Origin: Dactylosporangium aurantiacum
Lineage (GTDB): Bacteria; Actinomycetota; Actinomycetes; Mycobacteriales; Micromonosporaceae
Assembly (NCBI RefSeq): GCF_000716715.1
Contig: NZ_JNYJ01000011.1
Span: 124,001-188,000, forward strand
Direction of reading: 5' to 3'
Length of the DNA stretch: 64,000 nt
Shown here: positions 33,617 to 41,102 of the stretch, piece after piece
Numbering within the stretch: the stretch's first letter is position 1
Layout: every line of letters begins with the position of its first letter
The notes under the pieces: model-generated
What the model saw: only the letters and a program-made list of their open reading frames with translations
Database searches by the model: none
What the model was told of the DNA's origin: nothing
Made by a program: the position numbers and the translations under genes

Positions 33617-34855
33617 ATGAGATTCACCAGACTGGTCAACGCGAGCGTCCTGGCCGTCGTGGCCGTGGCGTCGCTCAGCACCGTGGCCGCGTCCGCGCAC
33701 GACGCGCGGCCGCCGAAGCCGCAGGAGCAGACCCTGCGGGCGCTCGCCGCCCGGCACGGCCTGTACTTCGGCACCGCCGTCGACCCCGCCGCGTACGGCG
33801 ACGCCAGCGACCCGGCGTACAAGCGGACGGTCGACACGCAGTTCTCCACCGTCACCGCCGAGAACGCGATGAAGTGGGAGAGCCTCGAGCCGACCCGCGG
33901 CACGTACAACTGGGGGCCGGCCGACGCGCTGGTCGACGCCGCCGTGCGCAACCGGCAGCTGGTGCGCGGCCACGTGCTGGCCTGGCACAGCCAGCTGCCG
34001 GCGTGGGTCACCGCCGGCATCCAGGACGGCTCGATCGACGGCCCGAAGCTGCGGGCGCTGCTCAAGCAGCACATCACCGCCGTCGTGACCCACTTCAAGG
34101 GCCGCATCTGGCAGTGGGACGTGGTCAACGAGGCCGTCAGCGACCCGTGGGAGACGCCGAGCGCGATCCACCTCGGCGGCAACGCCGGGTCGTTCAAGCA
34201 GCAGTTCGCCGACCTGCTCGGCCCCGACTACCTCGCCGAGGCGTTCCGCACCGCCCGCGCCGCCGACCCGAAGGCGCTGCTGTTCTACAACGACTACAAC
34301 ATCGAGGCGTTCGGCGACGGCGGCCCGGGCGACAAGACCCAGTTCGTCTACGACATGGTCAAGCGGCTGCGGGCCGACGGGGTGCCGATCGACGGTGTCG
34401 GCAGCCAGGGGCACCTGGCCACCCAGTACGGCAACTACGACGTCTTCCAGGTCGCCGACGCGATGCAGCGCTTCACCGACCTGGGCCTGGCGGTCGCCCT
34501 CACCGAGGTCGACGCGCGGAGCCTGCTGAAGAACGCCGACGACCCGGCCCTGGCCGCCAACAGCGCCGACGTCAACGCCCGGGACCAGGCGGCGGCGTAC
34601 AACTACCACGTGCTGCTGCAGGCCTGCCTGCTCAACCGGCACTGCCTGTCGTTCACGGTGTGGGGCTTCACCGACAAGTACTCGTGGATCCCGACCTGGT
34701 TCAAGAACCCGCCCGAGGGTGCCGGCTGCTTGTGGGACGCCGCGTACAACCCGAAGAAGTCGCTGCGGACCGTGCAGGGTGACCTGGCCGCGGCGGGTGC
34801 GCCGCTGGTGCAGCCGCGCATCCCGCAGGTGCCGCGCCAGCTGCCGCGCCGCTGA
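33617..34855 (+). CDS. Secreted GH10 endo-1,4-beta-xylanase
   Basis: 412 residues, signal peptide to about residue 27 (AASAHD). GH10 barrel: TAENAMKWESLEPTRG, RGHVLAWHSQLP, acid/base E172 in WDVVNEAV, LLFYNDYN, GVGSQGHL and nucleophile E297 in ALTEVDA, then FTVWGFTDKYSW. Cleaves internal beta-1,4 bonds of xylan by retention. There is no binding module, unlike the second GH10 at 58587. Starts 23 bases after the deacetylase stop with GGAGCACGG upstream, so the two are probably one transcript under the CTTTCGAAAG site. A strong hairpin ends the unit. Confidence 0.96.
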   Translation: MRFTRLVNASVLAVVAVASLSTVAASAHDARPPKPQEQTLRALAARHGLYFGTAVDPAAYGDASDPAYKRTVDTQFSTVTAENAMKWESLEPTRGTYNWGPADALVDAAVRNRQLVRGHVLAWHSQLPAWVTAGIQDGSIDGPKLRALLKQHITAVVTHFKGRIWQWDVVNEAVSDPWETPSAIHLGGNAGSFKQQFADLLGPDYLAEAFRTARAADPKALLFYNDYNIEAFGDGGPGDKTQFVYDMVKRLRADGVPIDGVGSQGHLATQYGNYDVFQVADAMQRFTDLGLAVALTEVDARSLLKNADDPALAANSADVNARDQAAAYNYHVLLQACLLNRHCLSFTVWGFTDKYSWIPTWFKNPPEGAGCLWDAAYNPKKSLRTVQGDLAAAGAPLVQPRIPQVPRQLPRR

Positions 34856-34869
34856 CCGACGGGGGTGGG

Positions 34870-34910
34870 GGTGCCGGTGCCGCCGGAGCAGCTCCGGCGG
34901 CACCGGCACC
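34870..34910 (+). terminator. 20-bp perfect hairpin after xylanase
   Basis: GGTGCCGGTGCCGCCGGAGC (34870-34889) is exactly complementary to 34891-34910 with a single base at the centre. It lies 14 bases after the xylanase stop. Confidence 0.85.
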
Positions 34911-34928
34911 GCGCTGGAAGCAGGGCCG

Positions 34929-34940
34929 GAGAGCGCTCTC
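34929..34940 (+). promoter_or_regulatory. GAGAGCGCTCTC operator (LacI/CebR-like)
   Basis: A perfect 12-base palindrome 77 bases before the GH128 gene. The core GAGCGCTC matches the GGGAGCGCTCCC operator of actinomycete LacI-type cello-oligosaccharide repressors such as CebR. An AT-richer stretch with GTCTTAGAC follows. Confidence 0.65.
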
Positions 34941-35016
34941 TCAAGTTTGTCTTAGACTTTGATGAAGTCGCCGCAGCGAGGTTGCGACCGCGTGGCGCAT
35001 CGGCGAGCTTGAGCGC

Positions 35017-36318
35017 ATGACGTACGACCCGCCCGCCCACCGGCCTGCCCGCAGGCGCCCCCGCCGCCGGACCCTCGCGATCGCAGTGTCGGTCGCCGTG
35101 GTCGCCGCACTCGGCGTGCTCGGGCTCACCAACGCCACCGCCGCCACCGCCGGCCCGATCACCGGCATCGCCGCCAAGTGCGTCGACGTCGCCGGCGCGA
35201 ACTCCGCCAACGGCACCGCGGTCCAGCTGTACACCTGCAACGGCACCGGCGCGCAGCAGTGGACCGTCGAGTCCGACGGCAGCCTCCGCGCCCTCGGCAA
35301 GTGCCTCGACGTCGCCGCCGCGTCCACCGCCGACGGGGCGAAGGTCCAGCTGTACGCCTGCAACGGCACCGGCGCCCAGCAGTGGACCGCGAGCGCCGGC
35401 CGGCTGATCAACCCGAACTCCGGCAAGTGCCTCGACGCGTCCGGCAACAGCTCCGCCGACGGCACCCGGCTGCAGATCTGGGCCTGCACCGGCGGCGCCA
35501 ACCAGGCCTGGAAGCTGCCCGGGGCGGCCACCCCCACCAGCGGCCCGACCAGCGGCCCGACCAGCGGCCCGGCGAGCCCGACCGGGCCGCCCGCCGCGAA
35601 GAAGAAGGGCGTCAGCACCTGGCAGTTCCCCGGCCTGTCCGCCGCCGTCACGAACGTCGGCGCCGGCTGGTACTACAACTGGTCGCCCAGCAACGACAGC
35701 ATGCCCGCCGCCGCGGAGTTCGTGCCGATGATCTGGGGCGCCGCCAACGTCACCGACGCGACCCTGGCCAAGGCGAAGAGCGAGGGCACCGTGCTGCTCG
35801 GCTTCAACGAGCCGGACCTCGCCGGGCAGGCCGACATGAGCGTCGAGCAGGCGCTGAGCCTGTGGCCGCGGCTGGAGTCGACCGGCATGCGCCTGGGCAG
35901 CCCGGCCGTCGCGTACGGCGGCAACACCCCCGGCGGCTGGCTCGACCGGTTCATGACCGGCGCCCGGCAGCAGGGCCGGCGGGTCGACTTCATCACCCTG
36001 CACTGGTACGGCTCCGACTTCAGCGCCGCCGCGGCCGGGCAGTTCGCCGGCTACCTCAAGGCCGTGCACGACCGGTACAACCTGCCGATCTGGGTCACCG
36101 AGTACGGCCTGATGAACTTCACCGGCACGCCGAAGTACCCGACCACGGCGCAGATCACCGCGTTCATCACCGCGACGACCACCCAGCTGCAGGCCACCAC
36201 GTGGATCGAGCGGTACGCGTGGTTCTCGCTGCCCGCGGTCGGCGACTCGCTGCCGTACGGGCTGTACAAGGACGGCACGACGCCGACCCCCGCCGGTGAG
36301 GCCTACCGCGCGGCCTAG
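35017..36318 (+). CDS. Secreted GH128-type glycoside hydrolase with ricin-type lectin domain
   Basis: 433 residues. A basic N-terminus and hydrophobic segment (about 20-38) form a signal peptide or anchor. Residues about 45-170 are a ricin-B/CBM13 trefoil with three repeats (KCVDVAGANSANGTAVQLYTC, then two more, each ending in Q-W). A Thr/Ser/Gly/Pro linker with TSGP repeats leads to a GH128 (Asl1-like) barrel: GVSTWQFPGLSAAV, WYYNWSP, acid/base in LLGFNEPD, HWYG, nucleophile in WVTEYGL and YAWFSLPA. Family members cut beta-1,3-glucan, e.g. of fungal walls. It has its own promoter region with a CebR-like operator. Its stop TAG shares the CTAG with the convergent S41 gene's stop. Confidence 0.92.
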   Translation: MTYDPPAHRPARRRPRRRTLAIAVSVAVVAALGVLGLTNATAATAGPITGIAAKCVDVAGANSANGTAVQLYTCNGTGAQQWTVESDGSLRALGKCLDVAAASTADGAKVQLYACNGTGAQQWTASAGRLINPNSGKCLDASGNSSADGTRLQIWACTGGANQAWKLPGAATPTSGPTSGPTSGPASPTGPPAAKKKGVSTWQFPGLSAAVTNVGAGWYYNWSPSNDSMPAAAEFVPMIWGAANVTDATLAKAKSEGTVLLGFNEPDLAGQADMSVEQALSLWPRLESTGMRLGSPAVAYGGNTPGGWLDRFMTGARQQGRRVDFITLHWYGSDFSAAAAGQFAGYLKAVHDRYNLPIWVTEYGLMNFTGTPKYPTTAQITAFITATTTQLQATTWIERYAWFSLPAVGDSLPYGLYKDGTTPTPAGEAYRAA

Positions 36319-37175
36319 CCCGGGAAGCTGCCGGACAGGGCCGCGTCCAGCGCCTGGTCGACCGGGACGACCCGGTGGGGCACCACGCCGGTGCCCTCCC
36401 AGTTCGTCCCGGTCACGGCGTCCACCACGTACGCCCGCGGCACGTGCGCCAGGACGGTCGGCGCCAGGCGGACCGGCAGCACGTGGTCCGCCGCGCCGGG
36501 CGTCGCCTCGCCGACCACGAGGACCCGGTCACGGGCCCGCAGGTGGTACGCCAGGGCCTCCCCTGAGGAGAACGTGCCGGGCCCGACGAGCACGGTGGTG
36601 TCCAGCGTCAGCGCGCTGCCCGGTGGCCGGTCCGCCGTCCACCACTGCCGGCGGCCGTCCCGGTCGACGACCTCCGACAGCCGCACGGCCTCGTCGCCGA
36701 GCAGCCACCCGGCGATGAGCGCGACCGTCGCCGGGTCGCCGCCGCCGTTGGCGCGCAGGTCCAGCACGAGCCGCCGGGCGCCCCGGGCGAGGGTGAACGC
36801 GGCATCGACGTACGGCGCGGCCAGGCCCGCCTCGTCCAGCCCGTCGACGCGGATGAGGGCGGTGCCGTCGGGCAGGCGCCGCGCCTGCGACACCGACCCC
36901 GCGCGGGCCCGCACCGCCGCCGGGTCCTGCCGCGGCCACTGCCGCGCCTCGGTGTCCGGCGCGCCGGTGCCGTCCGGTTCGAAGATCAGCGCCACGTGCC
37001 GCGACACCCGCCAGGCGGCGGCCTCGACCCGCGCGCACAGCTCGGCGGTCACCGGCCGGTCGTCGTCGCGGAACGCCGCCAGCTCGGTCATGAGCGCGGC
37101 CTGCCGGTCGCCGTCGGGCATGAGCCGCCGCAGCCAGGTGGCGAGGCGGCCGGTGACGTCACGGACTGCGGTCAT
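36315..37175 (-). CDS. S41-family (tail-specific/IRBP-like) peptidase
   Basis: 286 residues from ATG 37175. The N-terminal 70 residues are a helical bundle as in IRBP-type S41 proteins; the catalytic core has RRLVLDLRANGGGDPATVALIAGWLLG, TTVLVGPGTFSSGEALAYHL with the nucleophile Ser in FSSGE, and GEATPGAADHVLP, and ends with the conserved GTNWEGTGVVPHRVVP. The catalytic Lys expected four residues after Ser is replaced in this sub-family, as is common in IRBP-like members. No signal peptide is seen, so it may be cytosolic. Convergent with GH128, overlapping at the stop codons. Confidence 0.85.
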   Translation of the reverse strand: MTAVRDVTGRLATWLRRLMPDGDRQAALMTELAAFRDDDRPVTAELCARVEAAAWRVSRHVALIFEPDGTGAPDTEARQWPRQDPAAVRARAGSVSQARRLPDGTALIRVDGLDEAGLAAPYVDAAFTLARGARRLVLDLRANGGGDPATVALIAGWLLGDEAVRLSEVVDRDGRRQWWTADRPPGSALTLDTTVLVGPGTFSSGEALAYHLRARDRVLVVGEATPGAADHVLPVRLAPTVLAHVPRAYVVDAVTGTNWEGTGVVPHRVVPVDQALDAALSGSFPG

Positions 37176-37568
37176 GTGCCGACCGTAGGGCAGGGTGGCC
37201 GCGGCAGGTGTACGCCGTCCGCGAACCACATCGGGTGAACCAAGGAAATCTCGTGCGGCGAACCTAGATTTTCGTGATCGGTCGAGGTAGCGTTTCAGGA
37301 GTCAAGAGAGAGACGCGTACACACGCTGACGCTGCCGCCCCGTCCGTGGGCGAAGGGACAGAGCCGCGCGATTGGCTGCGACTCCGTTCGTTTCGGCAAG
37401 TGCAGGACGACGAGAGGAAGGGGAGGGCTTTCACACCGTTGGATCGCCCGCCGTCGACCTTGGTCGGGCGAGCACCGCAGGTCCCATCGCACGAGAGGTG
37501 GTCTCCGGTCTGGCTGATGCGATCCCCGCACCCGGCGCCGAACGGCGCTGCGGACGCGGTATGACAAT

Positions 37569-37584
37569 CCGGCACACGTGCCGG
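37569..37584. promoter_or_regulatory. CCGGCAC-AC-GTGCCGG palindrome
   Basis: Perfect 7-base arms, 70 bases before the regulator gene at 37654. TGACAA at 37562 and TAGACC at 37595 are possible but weak -35/-10 boxes flanking it. Confidence 0.45.
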
Positions 37585-37609
37585 TAGATGGTGTTAGACC
37601 CAAAACCCT

Positions 37610-37637
37610 GGGCCCCGGTGCACGAGCGCCGGGGCCC
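37610..37637 (+). other. GC-rich hairpin just upstream of a strong RBS
   Basis: GGGCCCCGG (37610-37618) pairs with 37629-37637, 6 bases before GGAGGTGAC. It could attenuate, stabilise the 5' end, or modulate ribosome access. Confidence 0.55.
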
Positions 37638-37653
37638 TCGACCCGGAGGTGAC

Positions 37654-37962
37654 GTGGCGCAGGCCGAACAGCAGCTGGACGACGACGACTTTCCCGCGTA
37701 CACCATGGGCCGCGCGGCGGCGATCATCGGTGTCTCGCACGACTTCCTCCGCCGGCTCGGGGAGCTGAAGCTCATCACCCCGCTGCGCTCGCCCGGCGGG
37801 CACCGGCGGTATTCCAAGCATCAGCTGCGGCTCGCGATCCGGGCCCGCGAGCTGTGCGACCGCGGCACCCCGCTCGAGGCGGCGTGCCGCATCATCGTGC
37901 TGGAGGACCAGCTGGAAGAGGCGCTGCACGCCAACCGGGAGCCGCTCACCGAGATCGACTAG
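37654..37962 (+). CDS. Small MerR-like DNA-binding protein
   Basis: 102 residues from GTG 37654 with an ideal GGAGGTGAC. After an acidic N-terminus (DDDD) the protein is a MerR-type winged helix: YTMGRAAAIIGVSHDFLRRLGELKLITPLRSPGGHRRYSKHQLRLA, ending with a short helix (LEAACRIIVLEDQLEEALHAN). This is a conserved stand-alone actinobacterial family without an effector domain. Cytosolic DNA-binding protein; targets unknown. The glycosyltransferase gene starts 10 bases after its stop, so they may be co-transcribed. Confidence 0.88.
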   Translation: MAQAEQQLDDDDFPAYTMGRAAAIIGVSHDFLRRLGELKLITPLRSPGGHRRYSKHQLRLAIRARELCDRGTPLEAACRIIVLEDQLEEALHANREPLTEID

Positions 37963-37972
37963 GGTCGGTCCC

Positions 37973-39072
37973 ATGCGTGTGCTGTTCGTGTCCGCGCCGC
38001 TGCTGGGCCACGTCCTGCCGCTCGTCCCGCTCGCCGAGGCGCTGCGGCGGGCCGGGCACGAGGTCCTCATCGGCACCGCCGCCGACGCCCTCACGGCCGG
38101 GCGGACCAGGAAGCTGCCGACCGCCGACGTCGCCCCCGGCTTCTCCTTCGCCCGGGTCGCGCGGCGGATGATGCTGCGCCACCCGCTCGTCGCCCGCGCC
38201 GAGCTCGCCGGCACCGGCGGCACCCGCGGCGTCGCGCTGCTGTTCGGCGCCGTCAACGCGCGGCTCGTCGACGGCGTGGCCGCGCTCACCGACCGGTTCC
38301 GCCCCGACCTCGTCGTGTACGAGCCCCTCGCGGTCGCCGGTGCGGTCGCCGCCGCCCGGCGCGGCATCCCCGCCGTCCGCCACGAGAACAACCTCTTCGA
38401 CGGCGCCGTCCTCGCCGCCGTGACCGCCGGGCCGGCGCTGCGCCGCCACCGCGTCGACACGCTGCCCGACCCGGTCGCCGCCGTCCAGCTCGCGCCGCCG
38501 GAGCTCGTCGGGGAGCGCCCCGGCCTGCCGATGCGGCACCTGCCCGGCCCCGCGGCGGAGCCGCCGGCGGCGTTCCCGGCCCGGCCGGGCCGGCCCCGCA
38601 TCGCGGTGTCCCGCAGCACCGTCGCCGGCCCCGGCAGCGGCGGGATCATGCGCGCGGTCGTCGCGGTCGCCGCCGACGTCGACGCCGACATCCTGCTCGT
38701 CCGCCCGGAGCGGGGCCTGCCGGACCGGCTGCCCCGAACGTGTCGACCGCCGGCTGGGTGCCGCTCGACGCGCTCATGCCGACCCTCGACGCCGTCGTGC
38801 ACCACGGCGGCGCCGGCACCGTCCTCGGCGCCCTCGCCGCCGGCGTGCCGCAGCTCGTCGTCCCCGGCCCCGGCGACCGCCGGCACAACGCCACGGTGGT
38901 GGAGCGCTCGGGGGCCGGGTGGGCGGTGTCGGCGGCGGCGATCAGCGCGGACCAGCTGCACCGGCTGCTGTCCGACTACGGCCTGCGCACGTCGGCGGCG
39001 AGGTTCCGGGCGAGCATCGCCGCCCGCCCCCACCCGGACGAGGTCGCCGCCCGACTGGCCGCCGCCGTGTGA
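37973..39072 (+). pseudogene. GT1/MGT-type glycosyltransferase, frameshifted
   Basis: From ATG 37973 the first 255 residues are an MGT-like N-terminal Rossmann domain (MRVLFVSAPLLGHVLPLVPLAEALRRAGHEV; DLVVYEPLAVAGAVAAARRGIP). Near 38732-38736 the reading frame changes at a run of four C: the correct continuation, [36 protein letters not shown], lies in the next frame and ends at 39072. The HHGGAGT and VPQLVVPGPGDRRHNA motifs are the nucleotide-sugar-binding signature of GT1. One missing C restores a full protein of about 365 residues. Either a real inactivation or a homopolymer sequencing error. Intact members transfer a sugar from a UDP- or TDP-sugar to a small molecule. Confidence 0.82.
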
Positions 39073-39188
39073 CACCGTCCGGCGGTCGCCCGCGGCGGCG
39101 GCGCGGACCGTGGCGGCGGCGCGGACCGTGGCGGCGGCCGTCTCGCGCAGTCGAGGCGGTCGATCCGGGCAGGGGTTACGCTGCGCCC

Positions 39189-41102
39189 GTGGACCGGCTC
39201 GCCATCGACCTCGGCACCTCCAACACGGTCGCCGTGCTGCGGGGCGGGGACGGCAGGGTCCGGCCGGTGCTGTTCGACGGGCGGGAGCAGCTGCCGTCCG
39301 CGGTGTACGCCGCACCCGGCGGCGCCCTGGTCGCGGGCCTGGACGCGGAGCGCCTCGCCCGTGCCGACCCGGCCGCCTACGAGCCCAACCCGAAGCGCCG
39401 CGTCGACGACGGCACCGTCCTGCTCGGCGCGCACGGCGTCGCCGTGGCCGACGCGCTCGCCGCGGTGCTGAGCGCGGTCGCCGAACGGGCCGGCCTGCGC
39501 CCCGCCGCCGTGGACCCGGCCACCGCCGGCCCGGCCGCTGGTTCGGCCGCTGGTTCGGCCGGTGATACGGCCGGTGGTGCAACCCGCGGTCCTGCCGGCG
39601 GCGGCCGTGCCGGTGGGACGGCCGGTGGGACGGCTGGTGGGACGGCCGGTGGGACGGCCGGTGGGACGGCCGGTGGGACGGCCGTGGTGCTGACGGTGCC
39701 CGCCGGGTGGGGGGCGCCGCGGCGGCAGGTGCTGCTCGACGCGGCCACGCGGGCCGGGCTCGGCCCGGTCGACCTGGTGAGCGAGCCGGTCGCCGCCGCC
39801 GCGTACGCCGCCGCCGGACCCGCCGGGGCCCTGCCGCCCGGCGCGGCGCTGCTCGTCGTCGACGCCGGCGCCGGCACCACCGACCTGGCCGTGGTCCGCG
39901 ACGGCACGGTGGTCGCGCAGGGCGGCCTCGACGTCGGCGGCCTCGACGTCGACGCGGCGCTCGTCGGTGTCCTCGGCGGCGTGGTGTCCGCCGCCGCGCC
40001 CGAGGCGTGGCACCGTCTCGACGCCCCGGTCACCGCCGCCGACCGCCGGGACCGGCTGCTGCTGTGGCAGGAGGTCAGGGCCGCGAAGGAGAGCCTGTCC
40101 CGGATCGCCGTCGCGCCCGTCCACGTGCCGGGCTGCCCGGCCGGGACGCACCTGACCCGCGACGAGCTCGTGTCGGTCGCCGCGCCGCTGCTCGCGCCCG
40201 TCGCCGACCTCGCCGAGGACCTCGCCCGCTCCAGCGGCGGCATCGGCGGCGTGCTCCTCGTCGGCGGCGGCAGCCGGCTGCCGGTCCTGGCGGGCCTGCT
40301 GCACACCCGGCTCGGTGTCGCGCCCGTCGCCGTCGAACGCCCCGAGACCGTCGTCGCCGAAGGCGCCCTGCTCGCCGCGCCCCCGCCGGCGTCCGCGCCC
40401 GCGGCCGCCGCGCCGCCGGCCGCCGGTCCGATCGACGCGGCGCCGCGCACCGCGCCGCGACGCCGGTGGCGGCGGTGGCGCAGCCCGGCCGTCGTGCTGC
40501 TGGTGCTGCTGTGCTTCGCGCTGCCGTTCGCCACCGTCTCGTGCGAGCCGCTCGACGGCTACGGCCGCGCGCAGCGTGGCGGGACGACCGGGTACACCGC
40601 GTTCGACCTGGCGTTCGGCGGCACCCCGGACGTCCGGCCCGCCGCACAGCTGCGCCCGCCCGACCCGCGGCACCCCGACCGGCTCGACCCGCAGCCGCCG
40701 CACCTGGCCACGCTGCTGCTGCTCGCCGCGATCCTCGCGGTCACCGGCGGCCTCGCCGACGAGCGGCGCCGCCGGGCGGCGAACGCCGCGCTCGCCGGGC
40801 TCGCCGTGGCGGCCCTCGCCGCCGGTCAGCTCATCGTCACCGACCGGCTCGCCGGCGCGGTCGCCGCGCAGAGCCGCCTGCCCGAGGGCAAGACGGCCGG
40901 GGACATGGTCGGCACCGGCGTCGGGTTCTGGCTGTCGGTCGTCCTGCTGGGCGCCCTGGCCGTCGCCAACGCCGTCGGCGCGGGCCGGGCGGTCAGTGGC
41001 CGCCGAACGGGTGGATCAGCCGGCTCATCCGCCGGTGCCCGCGCACGTGCTCCAGGTAGCCCTCCCACGACGCCGACCACGCCGGGCCGAACGCCGCGAT
41101 GA
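39189..41102 (+). CDS. Hsp70-like ATPase fused to a membrane domain
   Basis: 637 residues from GTG 39189; TACGCT at 39177-39182 is placed for a leaderless message. Hsp70/actin-fold motifs: LAIDLGTSNTVAVLRGGDG, SEPVAAAAYAAAG, LLVVDAGAGTTDLAVV, VLLVGGGSRLPVLAGLL. Six 12-base copies (GGTA) are inserted inside the ATPase domain at about residues 142-165. Residues about 430-610 hold four membrane helices (SPAVVLLVLLCFALPFATVSC; HLATLLLLAAILAVTGGLA; ANAALAGLAVAALAAGQL; GFWLSVVLLGALAVANAV). A membrane-tethered Hsp70-like ATPase without a substrate-binding domain. The end overlaps the convergent GAP1-like gene by 110 bases. Confidence 0.82.
   Translation: MDRLAIDLGTSNTVAVLRGGDGRVRPVLFDGREQLPSAVYAAPGGALVAGLDAERLARADPAAYEPNPKRRVDDGTVLLGAHGVAVADALAAVLSAVAERAGLRPAAVDPATAGPAAGSAAGSAGDTAGGATRGPAGGGRAGGTAGGTAGGTAGGTAGGTAGGTAVVLTVPAGWGAPRRQVLLDAATRAGLGPVDLVSEPVAAAAYAAAGPAGALPPGAALLVVDAGAGTTDLAVVRDGTVVAQGGLDVGGLDVDAALVGVLGGVVSAAAPEAWHRLDAPVTAADRRDRLLLWQEVRAAKESLSRIAVAPVHVPGCPAGTHLTRDELVSVAAPLLAPVADLAEDLARSSGGIGGVLLVGGGSRLPVLAGLLHTRLGVAPVAVERPETVVAEGALLAAPPPASAPAAAAPPAAGPIDAAPRTAPRRRWRRWRSPAVVLLVLLCFALPFATVSCEPLDGYGRAQRGGTTGYTAFDLAFGGTPDVRPAAQLRPPDPRHPDRLDPQPPHLATLLLLAAILAVTGGLADERRRRAANAALAGLAVAALAAGQLIVTDRLAGAVAAQSRLPEGKTAGDMVGTGVGFWLSVVLLGALAVANAVGAGRAVSGRRTGGSAGSSAGARARAPGSPPTTPTTPGRTPR
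39612..39683 (+). repeat. 12-base in-frame tandem repeat in ATPase domain
   Basis: Six copies of GGTGGGACGGCC (one base differs in one copy), coding Gly-Gly-Thr-Ala. Related degenerate copies extend upstream to about 39535. Confidence 0.9.

Larger units (their letters stand above)
37176..37653. other. 478-base leader/intergenic region, lower GC
   Basis: The least GC-rich stretch of the window. Short frames here have mixed third positions and resemble nothing. It carries a palindrome (37569-37584) and a hairpin next to the ribosome site (37610-37637), so a long structured leader for the regulator gene at 37654 is possible. Confidence 0.5.

Noticed and set aside
37274..37564. Possible 96-residue gene in the leader region
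   Set aside because: Codon third positions are mixed, unlike real genes here, there is no convincing SD and no family match.
38919..39188. Longer N-terminus for the membrane Hsp70-like protein
   Set aside because: The frame upstream overlaps the 3' half of the glycosyltransferase and lacks an RBS; a leaderless start at 39189 fits the -10 box and the Hsp70 phosphate-1 motif.
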